A stretch of 64,000 bases of DNA from the NCBI RefSeq assembly GCF_031199965.1, contig NZ_CP133605.1:3008501-3072500 (forward strand), written 5' to 3'. The notes under the pieces were generated by a model that had not been told where the DNA came from, did no database searches, and saw nothing but the letters and a program-made list of their open reading frames with translations. How positions within the stretch are numbered: the first letter of the stretch is position 1; every line of letters begins with the position of its first letter. The translations under genes and the position numbers were made by a program. This DNA comes from Paenibacillus sp. D2_2 (GTDB taxonomy: Bacteria > Bacillota > Bacilli > Paenibacillales > Paenibacillaceae). Of the stretch, positions 46,055 through 54,741 are shown in pieces.

Positions 46055-46678
46055 CTATACCGACATACTGCGGTCACGCTTGATCATATTCCGATTTCTG
46101 AACCAGAAGATGACGCTAAGGGCAACTAGAAAAATGATATAACCAAATATTAATTTACGAAGATCCGTATTCGGAAATAAGACCGATGCACTTAATATTC
46201 CATACAGCCATATTCCGGACAAATTGCCGATCATATTCGACCATGCATACGATGACATCTTGATATTAGAAATAGCTGACATGAACGAGATTAAATTGTT
46301 AGGCATAATGGGTAGGGTACGCAGAAAAATTACCCCCCATACACCATACCGTTCCAAACCTCTTTGCCATTTCTCATATTTTTGCAGCTTATGCATCCAT
46401 TTGCGATTGAACCAGTCGGAGAACAAATAACCGCATAGTAAATATACGATCATCCCGGCTATCGCCCCGGCGATCCAGCTGGCTATAAGTCCGTTCTTGA
46501 TTCCCAATACAGAGATATGCAGCATGACGATGGTTGCAAACGGGAAAATGCCAATCGTTCCTTGAAGAAGCGAGAGCGGAATCGTGATGATCAGTATCGA
46601 AAAACCGCCCAACTGTGTGGCCTCAATCAGCCAATTCGTCCATTGTTCTATCCATGCGTTCAAGCGATTCTTCTCCAT
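46055..46678 (-). CDS. TVP38/TMEM64-family membrane protein
   Basis: About 207 residues with five to six helices. The VTT/SNARE-associated core includes GYLFSDWFNRKW, RYGVWGVIFLRTLPIMPNNLISFMSA and NIKMSSYAWSNMIGNLSGI, with the loop LRTLPIMP typical of the DedA/TVP38 group. ATG 46678 has a weak ribosome site; TTG 46696 is possible. Family members are lipid-scramblase-like; the bacterial role is unclear. Undamaged. Confidence 0.85.
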   Translation of the reverse strand: MEKNRLNAWIEQWTNWLIEATQLGGFSILIITIPLSLLQGTIGIFPFATIVMLHISVLGIKNGLIASWIAGAIAGMIVYLLCGYLFSDWFNRKWMHKLQKYEKWQRGLERYGVWGVIFLRTLPIMPNNLISFMSAISNIKMSSYAWSNMIGNLSGIWLYGILSASVLFPNTDLRKLIFGYIIFLVALSVIFWFRNRNMIKRDRSMSV

Positions 46679-46698
46679 TCTCGACTTTTTGGTCAAAG

Positions 46699-47205
46699 TT
46701 AGTTTTCAATTCTTCTTCCTAAAATAACAAGGTCTCGTTCGACCCCATCCATTTTAGCGACACGCGGTAAGTGTCCCCACTGCTCAAACCCAAATTTTCC
46801 AAGCAGTGAGAGACTAGGCTGATTATGTGCAAATACAAAGCCAAGCAGTGTAGTTGCTGAAATTTGTGGACAATAATCGATAGCTCGCTTTAGCAGAATG
46901 CTCCCTAGTCCCTTACCACGACTTTCAGCAGAAATGTAGATGCTGATCTCCGCTGTGGCGAGATACGCAGGACGGCCATAGAAGGATTGGAAGCTGAGCC
47001 AAGCGACGATCCTTCCTCCTTCCTTGAGCACCCATAGCGGTCTAAAATCCGGCGTGTGTTCTTCGAACCACGGCAGTCGGCTCTCCACAGTGATCGGCTC
47101 CAAATCAGCAGTAACCATCCGTCCAGCAATCGTCTCATTATAAATTTCTACAATACGGCCCAAATCATCTAGGACAGCATCTTCAATCGTATATTGTTCA
47201 ATCAT
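46699..47205 (-). CDS. GNAT-family N-acetyltransferase (phosphinothricin-acetyltransferase-like)
   Basis: 168 residues. Begins with [18 protein letters not shown], like PAT/bar-type acetyltransferases; acetyl-CoA-binding motif A is [20 protein letters not shown], and the C-terminal part has [22 protein letters not shown]. It likely acetylates an amine or amino-acid analogue; substrate unproven. ATG 47205 follows a weak GGAGTGG. Undamaged. Confidence 0.88.
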   Translation of the reverse strand: MIEQYTIEDAVLDDLGRIVEIYNETIAGRMVTADLEPITVESRLPWFEEHTPDFRPLWVLKEGGRIVAWLSFQSFYGRPAYLATAEISIYISAESRGKGLGSILLKRAIDYCPQISATTLLGFVFAHNQPSLSLLGKFGFEQWGHLPRVAKMDGVERDLVILGRRIEN

Positions 47206-47243
47206 CTGTGTTCCACTCCTAGATCTATTCAGCCTACTGAATG

Positions 47244-47719
47244 TTAACCTTTTATTATCTTCTTAAACTGTTTGATGATGCCAAAATGCATCCCTTCATG
47301 GTACAGGCTAAAGCTTAGAAATGATCCGATACGGTCCATCGTGAATCCAGAGCTAGTCGTGAAAGGCTGTATCGAAGGTTCATTCAAACGCCCAGTTAAT
47401 AGTCTTCTGATCTCGGACGGCTGCTCGCCTACTAATCGACACACTTCCTCGAATTCAGGTCCTTTCCCCGTCCAATCCAGCGGCGACGTACCGTTGGCGA
47501 ACCATTTCGGATACTGCTCCGGGAGACCCGAGGGAAGTCCTGCGAGGAGGAATGCGAAGCGATCTTGTACGACGGCGATATGCCCAGATTCCACAAAATA
47601 TTATTACGGAACCCTTCAGGGATCGTTCGCACTTCCTCCTCTGTCAGCCCCTGCACCATTTTTAAAGTTTGGCTTCTAATAAATTCAAGCTGATCAAAAA
47701 TAACTTCATCCGCACTCAT
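47244..47719 (-). CDS. DinB-family protein, frameshifted
   Basis: About 158 residues. The N-terminal part, [20 protein letters not shown], is followed by the metal-binding-type [22 protein letters not shown] across the shift, and the C-terminal [20 protein letters not shown] gives the second histidine group. The C run 47583-47585 is one base short. ATG 47719 follows GGAGG. DinB proteins include thiol transferases and damage-inducible enzymes. Confidence 0.83.
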
Positions 47720-47742
47720 TCTCATAACCTCCTTCAATGTCT

Positions 47743-48042
47743 TTACATCTCTAATTTAATCTGAACATAGTGCTCGACCAATGGGAAGGGATCATAGTAA
47801 TGATGCAGCAATGCCTTCCATTCTTTGTATTGAGGAGACTGTCTGAATCCTACTTCATGATCAGTAATCGAATTCCATTTAACGAGTAGAATGTACTTAT
47901 TCTCCGTCTCTACGCATTTATGTAGCTCATGTCCCAAATATCCGCGCATTTGTGAAATGATCTTCGATGCCTGCCGGAAGCTGCTCTCGAAATCGTTAAT
48001 CGTACCCGGTCTCACCTGCAGATGGGCTACTTCAAGTATCAT
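47743..48042 (-). CDS. Antibiotic-biosynthesis-monooxygenase-domain protein
   Basis: 99-residue ABM dimeric alpha-beta barrel protein: MILEVAHLQVRPGTINDFES, RGYLGHELHKCVETENKYILLVKWNSI and HYYDPFPLVEHY. ATG 48042 is chosen because GGAGGGG lies nine bases before it; longer in-frame starts are unsupported. Such proteins are small cofactor-free oxygenases or haem-degrading-like proteins. Function unknown here. Confidence 0.82.
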   Translation of the reverse strand: MILEVAHLQVRPGTINDFESSFRQASKIISQMRGYLGHELHKCVETENKYILLVKWNSITDHEVGFRQSPQYKEWKALLHHYYDPFPLVEHYVQIKLEM

Positions 48043-48202
48043 CGTCACCATCCCCTCCGTTTTCCTGATTATAGCATGGTGTCCTGGCATAATGAATCGC
48101 TTATTTTTCATTCGATTGAATATGCATCTGATCCGCTTTCTATATATAATTCTACGATCTCCTGATATTTGCGGAACAAAAGGATGGTTCATCTATAAAT
48201 GC

Positions 48203-48248
48203 AAAAGGACCTACAGATCCGCTTATTAAGCAGAACTGATGGTCCTTA
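48203..48248 (-). terminator. Terminator of the ABC importer operon
   Basis: AAGGACC (48205-48211) and GGTCCTT (48241-48247), with an inner ACAG/CTGT extension, end in TTTTGC on the minus strand. It lies about 50 bases after the ABC ATPase gene. Confidence 0.65.
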
Positions 48249-48295
48249 TAGCATAGTAACTCTACATCGCGCAGAGACGAGAATTACCTCAAATG

Positions 48296-49096
48296 CTAAG
48301 AGCCAAGTACAACCCGATCATCGCTCAGCTTATGACCGCTAATCCGTTCAAATTCTCCCAGTAGCCCTTCAATGGTCAGATGTTGCTTCTCGTCTTCATG
48401 TATATCGAGGATGATTCGGCCTCCATCCATCATAATCAGCCGATTTCCAAGGCGGATCGCTTGCTCCATATTGTGCGTTACCATCATGGTAGTCAGCTTC
48501 AGCTCACTAACAATCTTCTGCGTGAGTTGAGTCACCAACTCAGCCCGCGCCGGGTCTAATGCCGCGGTATGCTCATCGAGCAGCAATATCTGCGGCTCAG
48601 TAAATGTAGCCATCAGCAGACTAAGCGCTTGCCGCTCACCACCGGATAGTGTGCCTACCTTGGCACGTAGTCGGTTTTCAAGACCGATGCCAAGCTTGCT
48701 TAGCTGTTCTCTAAACAGTTCTTTTCTGCCTACCTTAATACCAATCGACAGCCCGCGAGACTTGCCACGTGAGTAAGCCATCGCCAGATTCTCTTCGATC
48801 GTCATATGCGGGGCAGTTCCAGCCATCGGATCCTGAAAGACACGGCCGACCCAACGACTACGCTTATGCTCAGGCAAATCCGTAATATCATTGCCAGCAA
48901 TATGAATCGTACCGGAATCTGGTTTCAGTGTACCCGAGATCATATTCATCAGCGTTGATTTCCCCGCACCATTACTGCCGATCACAGTCACGAAATCCCC
49001 AGGCTTCAGCTGCAGATTCACGTTAATCAGTGCGATCTTTTCATCCACGGAACCGGGATGAAATAACTTAGACAAATGTGTAATTTGCAACATCAC
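48296..49096 (-). CDS. ABC importer ATP-binding protein (TrpZ-like)
   Basis: 266 residues. Walker A is GSNGAGKSTLMN, the signature is LSGGERQALSLLMA and Walker B ILLLDEHTAALDP; the H-loop is MMVTHNM. The atypical Asp-Glu-His after Walker B is shared by the ATPases that work with PF04392-type binding proteins. The start overlaps the permease stop by four bases. Third gene of a binding-protein/permease/ATPase operon. Undamaged. Confidence 0.88.
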   Translation of the reverse strand: MMLQITHLSKLFHPGSVDEKIALINVNLQLKPGDFVTVIGSNGAGKSTLMNMISGTLKPDSGTIHIAGNDITDLPEHKRSRWVGRVFQDPMAGTAPHMTIEENLAMAYSRGKSRGLSIGIKVGRKELFREQLSKLGIGLENRLRAKVGTLSGGERQALSLLMATFTEPQILLLDEHTAALDPARAELVTQLTQKIVSELKLTTMMVTHNMEQAIRLGNRLIMMDGGRIILDIHEDEKQHLTIEGLLGEFERISGHKLSDDRVVLGS

Positions 49097-50006
49097 AGCC
49101 CACCTCCAACACTTCTCTGTTCAGTGTCAGAGACTAGTTCCAAGGAGCGCTTACGAGCGAGCGACTTCTGCTTCCATGATCTGCGCAACGTTGGTAGAAC
49201 TAAGGCTATGATAACGATCAGCGCGGTGAGCAGCTTTAGATCAGTCTGTTCCAGCCATTCGATCCGTAGTGCTAGAGCGACAACTAGACGGTAGACAATG
49301 GAACCAAGCACGACAGCCAACGTTGCAAAAAATACATTTCGAGCTCCGAATATAGCCTCACCGATTATAACGGAGGCAAGCCCGATGACAATCATCCCGA
49401 TCCCGGCGGAAATGTCAGCAAATTGCGACTGCTGGGCAATTAACGCACCAGACAAAGCGACGAGTCCGTTCGATAAGCTAAGTCCCAGAATAATCGTATT
49501 GTCAGTGTTAGCGCCAAAGCTTCTGATCATCCGTTGATTGTCTCCCGTCGCCCGTAGCGCCAGCCCAAGCTCTGTACGAAAGAACAGATCAAGCAGCAGC
49601 TTGATGGCAATAACAACAAAAGGCATCAGCAGAAGCGGCGACACGGAGCTGAATACCGTCTTCTCCCCGATCAAGCCTACATTCGGCTTCCCCATAATTC
49701 GCATATTTATTGAATATAATGCGATCATCATCAGAATTCCGGATAACAAGCCGTTTATACGGCCCTTGGTATGGATAAGCCCCGTAATCACTCCGGCTAA
49801 TAGTCCCCGCCAAAGGCACAAATTGTAGATATCCAAGCGGGTGTGCCATTCGTGATCATAATGGCCGCGATAGCCCCGCCGGTTGTAAAGCTTCCATCCA
49901 CGGTCAAATCCGGAAAATCTAAGATTCGAAAGGTGATGTACACGCCGAGTGCCATCAGTGCATATAACAATCCGGATTCAAGGGCTCCGAGTAATGAGTT
50001 CATCAT
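49093..50006 (-). CDS. ABC importer permease (TrpY-like), frameshifted
   Basis: About 304 residues with eight or nine helices, of the branched-chain-amino-acid-permease-like fold. The N-terminal part reads YALMALGVYITFRILDFPDL, the family's first signature, and the rest has GDNQRMIRSFGANTD and IGEAIFG. The C run 49805-49808 is one base short, and adding one base joins ICAFGG to GLLAGVITGLIHTKG. ATG 50006 follows AGGAGG. Confidence 0.86.
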
Positions 50007-50035
50007 GATGATACTACCTCCTAATCTTGGAACGC

Positions 50036-51031
50036 CTATTCGAGGATATTGTTCACCTTATCCTGAACCTGGTCCTTCATCGTATCTGTAACCGTAATCC
50101 CTTGAGCCGCAGCAGCTTTCAAGTTAATAATAAGATCGAGTTTCTCTGGTACTGTAACCTTCAGATCTCCAATCTTCTTGCCTTCCTTGAGAACTTGCAG
50201 CGCCATTTGCCCAGCTTGGTATCCATGGTCATAATATTTGAAACCTATCGTTGCAAAGGCACCCTTCTCAACAGAATCTCGATCGCTTGAGAAGAATGGA
50301 ATATGATTGTCATTTGCGACTTGAATAACGGTACTAACTGCTTCAACTACTGTATTATCAAGCGTAATATAAATCGCATCAGCGCGGCCTACCAGAGATT
50401 CTGCAGCTTGCTTCACCTCTGAAGTATTTGTAACTGAAGCTTTAACAATCTTGATGCCGTGCTTCTCCAGTGCCTTCTCAGCTAAATCAGTCATAACAAC
50501 GGCATTCGGTTCGCCCTGATTAAGAACGACACCAACCGTCTTTACATTTGAAAAGTTCTCTGCAATAAAGTCCATTAACCGGCTAATCGCCTCTGGATTC
50601 GTATCAGAGGCTCCAGACACATTACCGCCTGGATGCTCCAGATTGTCTACCAATTTAGCATCTAGTGGATCAGTAACCGCTGCGAACATGACTGGCGAAT
50701 TCTTCACTTGGCTAACAAGCGCCTGAGCTGGTGCCGTCGCGATGCCTAGAACCAGATCGTACTTCCCACCAGCTATTTTCTGGGCAATCGTCAAATTGTT
50801 ATTTGGGTCACCTTGCGCATTGTTGTAATCCAGCTTCAGATTTTCTCCTTCTACAATCCCCCCATCCTTCAGCGCTGCTATGAAGCCTTCACGGGTAGCA
50901 TCCAGTGACGGATGCTCCACGATTTGCGAGATGGCGATCTTGTACTGCTTCTCGGAGCCTGAGCTCCCACATCCGACCACAGCTACAAGCATTATCGAGA
51001 TGACTAATAATAGACCGATTTTTTTCCTCAT
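50036..51031 (-). CDS. ABC importer substrate-binding lipoprotein (PF04392, TrpX-like)
   Basis: About 331 residues. The lipoprotein signal peptide MRKKIGLLLVISIMLVAVVG ends in a lipobox cysteine (VVGC). The mature part matches the PF04392 family: IAISQIVEHPSLDATREGF, NAQGDPNNNLTIAQ, PVMFAAVTDPLDA and GVVLNQGEPNA. ATG 51031 follows GAGGGGG. Relatives import tryptophan or tyrosine, or have unknown ligands. No T-box was seen upstream, so the substrate is open. Confidence 0.88.
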   Translation of the reverse strand: MRKKIGLLLVISIMLVAVVGCGSSGSEKQYKIAISQIVEHPSLDATREGFIAALKDGGIVEGENLKLDYNNAQGDPNNNLTIAQKIAGGKYDLVLGIATAPAQALVSQVKNSPVMFAAVTDPLDAKLVDNLEHPGGNVSGASDTNPEAISRLMDFIAENFSNVKTVGVVLNQGEPNAVVMTDLAEKALEKHGIKIVKASVTNTSEVKQAAESLVGRADAIYITLDNTVVEAVSTVIQVANDNHIPFFSSDRDSVEKGAFATIGFKYYDHGYQAGQMALQVLKEGKKIGDLKVTVPEKLDLIINLKAAAAQGITVTDTMKDQVQDKVNNILE

Positions 51032-51243
51032 TTCCAAAAACCCCCTCAATTAATTTACCACATTAATAATTTACTTAATCGATGCGAGCCCCGGTTAACG
51101 CTTTTATCCGCGAAAGTGATAAAGCGAAAAAATGTGATCTTTCCCACTTTTCCGGAAGATTATATTATTCTCATATTAAATGGCGGTCAATTTCTAGTCA
51201 ATCCATAATCTACTATTTTTTGAATTTAGATCATCTGGGCATA

Positions 51244-51284
51244 GAAAAATAAGAGATAGGCCAGAATCTGACCTGCCTCTTATT
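51244..51284 (-). terminator. Terminator of the phosphoesterase gene pair
   Basis: AATAAGAG (51248-51255) and CTCTTATT (51277-51284) form a stem with an inner AGG/CCT extension, followed by five T on the minus strand. Confidence 0.75.
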
Positions 51285-51320
51285 TACATCTACTTATGAG
51301 CTTCGTTCTACATACTGCCG

Positions 51321-51827
51321 CTAGTGCTTTCGCTCCATATAAATATGCTTCGCCTTTATCGTCTCTCCTGAGATCTGCAGCAATCCGAACGAATACTTCA
51401 GTTCACGTCGTTTGTCGGTGGGAGAACCGGGATTGAACAGTAGCAGATTATCCTCTCTCTTTAACAAGGGCTTATGTGAATGGCCAAACAGGATAGCATC
51501 TACCTGCTGCCCCTCGAAAATCCGTATTGCCTTCTCTCGCGCATTTCCGCGGCCTTCTGGCAGAAAGCCATGGGTAAGCCCAACTTTATGAGCGCCGAGC
51601 TTGATGATTTTGTGATAACCAAACCGCTGAATGATTTCCTCAGGATCATTATTGCCCGCCACCCCTTCAACCGGGGCGAGTGCAGACAGCTGCCTGTAGA
51701 CCTCCATACTAGTCCAGTCCCCTAAATGGATAATCAGATCCACATTGCGAAAATAAGAGACCAACACGGGCGGAAGTGCGGATGCTCTCTTCGGCATATG
51801 GGTATCTGATACAACTCCGATCTTCAT
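51321..51827 (-). CDS. YfcE-type metallophosphoesterase
   Basis: 168 residues. The calcineurin-like motifs are VSDTHMPKRA (residues 6-15), HLGDWTS, GNNDPEEI, LTHGF and LFGHSHKPL, giving all metal ligands of small MJ0936/YfcE-type phosphodiesterases. Starts at ATG 51827 three bases after the preceding gene, with which it is probably co-transcribed. Substrate unknown. Undamaged. Confidence 0.92.
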   Translation of the reverse strand: MKIGVVSDTHMPKRASALPPVLVSYFRNVDLIIHLGDWTSMEVYRQLSALAPVEGVAGNNDPEEIIQRFGYHKIIKLGAHKVGLTHGFLPEGRGNAREKAIRIFEGQQVDAILFGHSHKPLLKREDNLLLFNPGSPTDKRRELKYSFGLLQISGETIKAKHIYMERKH

Positions 51828-51830
51828 CGC

Positions 51831-52760
51831 TTATCGTAGCGGCGAAGCCGCCATACGAATATACGTATGCCTTCGGCCGCGTATCGCGATGGACAGAGTC
51901 ATAATATTGTCCGGAATCGCTATTCCGGTATATCCTGCATCACCGATATGAAACACATCGGCTCCCGCCCTTTTTGCACTTAAAGCTATCGCTTTTATTG
52001 TCTCCGTATCAGCGCCCTCTTGACTCGTACCGATCGCAGCCAGAGCAAGGGCCCCCTTCTCCTTCACCTCAGCGAAAATCACAGCAAGCTCCTCTTCACG
52101 AAGCCCTGGTACCGTACCTGGAGCAGGCAGAAGGATAATATCTGCTCCGGCTTCGGCAAAAGCAAGGGCCGCTTCCCGGTCGATCACTTTGCCGCGTGTT
52201 CCTGCACCATGCATTTTCCCGGCGATAATCAGTCCGCCAAAATGCTCATTCGCGAGCCGGATCGCCTTAGTAATCTGTACATTGGTTACTCCTGTCTTCG
52301 GATTTCCTGTCAGACATACGAAGTCGGCCCCCAATTCCTTCGCCTTAGCTAGACTCTCAGCTGTCGCTCTGCGTCCCTTAGGCAATTGGCTTAGTTGCTC
52401 GAGCGCTTCCGCAGATTCATCAACTGGCTCCAGATTAATCCCAATGGGCAGTCCAGTTAATCGCTTTACCTCAGCGATCGGATTCTGGGTATGCTGCTCT
52501 TCGCCGGTTGGATGAAACACATCATTTGGAACAAGCCCACGAACTACAGGGTTAAATACATCGAACACATTGAGCAGAATCATATCTGCACCGAAGGCCT
52601 TAGCCAGTTCTGCATTGCTGACCTCTGGCAGCATCGGCTGCGAGACAGACACCATCTCCGCGATGACCGTTCTCCCTTCGGACGCAAGAATCGCTCCCTT
52701 CAACTGTTCACGCCTCATCCCGCGGAAATCAGACGCCCGGCAATCTAGAATTCTCTTCAT
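51831..52760 (-). CDS. Conserved TIM-barrel-like protein of unknown function
   Basis: 309 residues. Repeated beta-strand/helix pattern with phosphate-binding-like motifs: GADMILLNVFDVFNP, PIGINLEPVDES, GADFVCLTGNPKTGV, AGADIILLPAPGTVPG and AGADVFHIGDAGYTG. This suggests a TIM barrel; it may belong to the DUF7916/PEP-mutase-like group, which I cannot confirm. ATG 52760 follows GAGGTGAG. Coupled to the phosphoesterase gene. No damage seen. Confidence 0.65.
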   Translation of the reverse strand: MKRILDCRASDFRGMRREQLKGAILASEGRTVIAEMVSVSQPMLPEVSNAELAKAFGADMILLNVFDVFNPVVRGLVPNDVFHPTGEEQHTQNPIAEVKRLTGLPIGINLEPVDESAEALEQLSQLPKGRRATAESLAKAKELGADFVCLTGNPKTGVTNVQITKAIRLANEHFGGLIIAGKMHGAGTRGKVIDREAALAFAEAGADIILLPAPGTVPGLREEELAVIFAEVKEKGALALAAIGTSQEGADTETIKAIALSAKRAGADVFHIGDAGYTGIAIPDNIMTLSIAIRGRRHTYIRMAASPLR

Positions 52761-53000
52761 CGACTCACCTCATTTTTATATTCATCAGCATCCAAGCCTT
52801 ATACTTTAAATCGCTTCATGCACTATATACCACTATAAATCGTCTTATGATGAATTATAACATTTCCTGTAAATTAATTCCTAACGGATAAGAAATATCT
52901 CTACTTAGCAGTCAACCCTGTAGTATAATGTTAAAATGTTTAAAAAATCATGGTTTTGGTCCGGTAATCGGGCCCAAGGAATGGAAAGGAAGAAATCACT

Positions 53001-54262
53001 ATGAGTCTTACAGCAGATGGTTCATCTGTATCTACACAACAGCCTCAAACCCCATCACGCCGTCTGCAAACGGTGTTAATCCTAGGCTGCTTATCGGCCT
53101 TCGGTCCATTTTCACTGGATATGTATTTACCAGCGCTGCCTTCTCTAGCTAAAGATCTGAATACGACAGCATCGATGGCACAGCTTAGCCTGACCGCCTG
53201 CCTGCTCGGTCTTGCTATTGGCCAGCTTATCGTTGGCCCCTTGAGTGATGTTCGCGGTAGACGGATGCCGCTGATCATTTCAATGACGATGTATGCCATC
53301 AGTTCCTTGCTCATCGTATTCGCACCAACCGCAGGAATACTTAACATTTTGCGTTTCATTCAAGGCCTATCAGGTTCAGCCGGAATCGTTCTATCCCGAG
53401 CAATCGTCCGGGATATGTACTGGGTACCGAGCTTACTAAATTCTTCTCGATGCTAATGCTTGTTAACGGGGCGGCACCGATTCTGGCACCGATCTTTGGC
53501 GGTCAACTGCTACAATTTGTCTCCTGGCGTGGCGTGTTCGTCGTGTTAACCATCATTGGCGTAATTATGATGCTGTCCGTATTGTTGGGTCTTCCTGAAA
53601 CTTTACCTAAGGAAAAGCGTCAATCCGGCGGATTGGGAACGACACTTCATACTTTCCGCAAATTGCTAAACGATCGCTTATTTATGGGCTATTGCTTGTC
53701 CCAAGGCCTAATAACTGCTGCAATGTTCGCTTATATATCAGGTTCTTCATTTGTATTGCAGAACATCTACCAAGTATCTGAACAAACTTACAGTCTGATC
53801 TTTGCTATGAACGGGGCTGGAATCATTATCGCTAGTCAACTTACTGGCCGTCTGGCTGGTCGCTATAAGGAGACCTTCCTGTTGCGTATCGGTTTGGCCT
53901 TGGCTGCGGCGGCCTCCATCGCTCTGTTGATAGCAATCCTCCTGCATGGCGGTTTAGCATCAATACTGATTCCACTATTCTTCGTCGTCTCCTGTGTCGG
54001 GATTGTCGGAACCGCTAGCTTCACTCTAGCCATGCAAGATCAAGGTGAATCAGCAGGAAGTGCATCCGCCTTACTTGGATTATTACCTTATATTCTCGGA
54101 GCAACCGTAGCCCCATTAGTTGGCCTTGGCGGCGAGATGAACGCGCTGCCGATGGGTATCGTCATCGCCGTAGCAGATATCGGAGCGGTCATCTTTTATC
54201 TGCTTATCGTACAAAGAAAGAATCATAATATGAGGAAACATAATTTCAACCAATCTATGTGA
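53001..54262 (+). CDS. Bcr/CflA-family MFS drug transporter, frameshifted
   Basis: About 420 residues, 12 helices. N-terminal GCLSAFGPFSLDMYLPALPS and GQLIVGPLSDVRGRRMPL are diagnostic of the bicyclomycin/chloramphenicol resistance subfamily. The G run 53422-53424 is probably one base short; repair joins AIVRDMY to GTELTKFFSMLMLVNGAAP. AAGGAAG precedes ATG 53001. The pump probably exports small hydrophobic drugs or metabolites. Confidence 0.87.
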
Positions 54263-54292
54263 AAAAACCTGTAATGAGGAGGTTCTATAAAG

Positions 54293-54625
54293 ATGGCTAA
54301 GCTGCTATATAGCATCGGAGGGGTTCTCATCTTTGCTGGACTAATATCGGGTTTCCTTTATTATGGATGGGGTGAGCATGCCTGGGGTGCAGCATTTATC
54401 GTTGCCATATCAGGATTTCTGTCAGGAATTATCTTTGTTGCGCTAGGTGCGATCATCGAACGTCTCGATATGAATGCCTATTATTTAGAAGAGATTCTGC
54501 ACAGAACACCCGCACCACCGGCTAGCGATAAGCCTCGTCCAGCTCAGCACTCATATCTTAAGAACAATAATAGGAAAACTTCGCTCGAGGCACTAAAAGG
54601 CTACAAAATGGACGCTAAAGACTAG
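54293..54625 (+). CDS. Small two-helix membrane protein of unknown function
   Basis: 110 residues. Two membrane helices near residues 5-25 (LYSIGGVLIFAGLISGFLYY) and 33-55 (GAAFIVAISGFLSGIIFVAL), then a hydrophilic C-terminal tail with Pro-rich RTPAPPASDKPRP. ATG 54293 follows GAGGAGG, 30 bases after the Bcr gene, so it may be co-transcribed. I do not recognise the family. Confidence 0.75.
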   Translation: MAKLLYSIGGVLIFAGLISGFLYYGWGEHAWGAAFIVAISGFLSGIIFVALGAIIERLDMNAYYLEEILHRTPAPPASDKPRPAQHSYLKNNNRKTSLEALKGYKMDAKD

Positions 54626-54666
54626 CCAGCATTATTACCATCTTATGACCATACTTCATTTACAGC

Positions 54667-54732
54667 AAAAAGACAGCATTTCCCACAGTCAATCGTGAAC
54701 CGATTTTCTGTAAATGGAGATGCTGTCTTCTA
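54667..54732. terminator. Bidirectional terminator
   Basis: AGACAGCAT (54671-54679) pairs with ATGCTGTCT (54720-54728), with an additional inner stem and A/T-rich flanks. Separates the drug-pump pair from the convergent GH85 gene. Confidence 0.7.
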
Positions 54733-54741
54733 TTAATGTTA

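Noticed and set aside
51050-51320. T-box leader for the TrpXYZ-like importer
   Set aside because: I found no T-box core (AGGGTGGNACCGCG) and no tRNA-like specifier stem; there is only a short CGCTTT/AAAGCG dyad.
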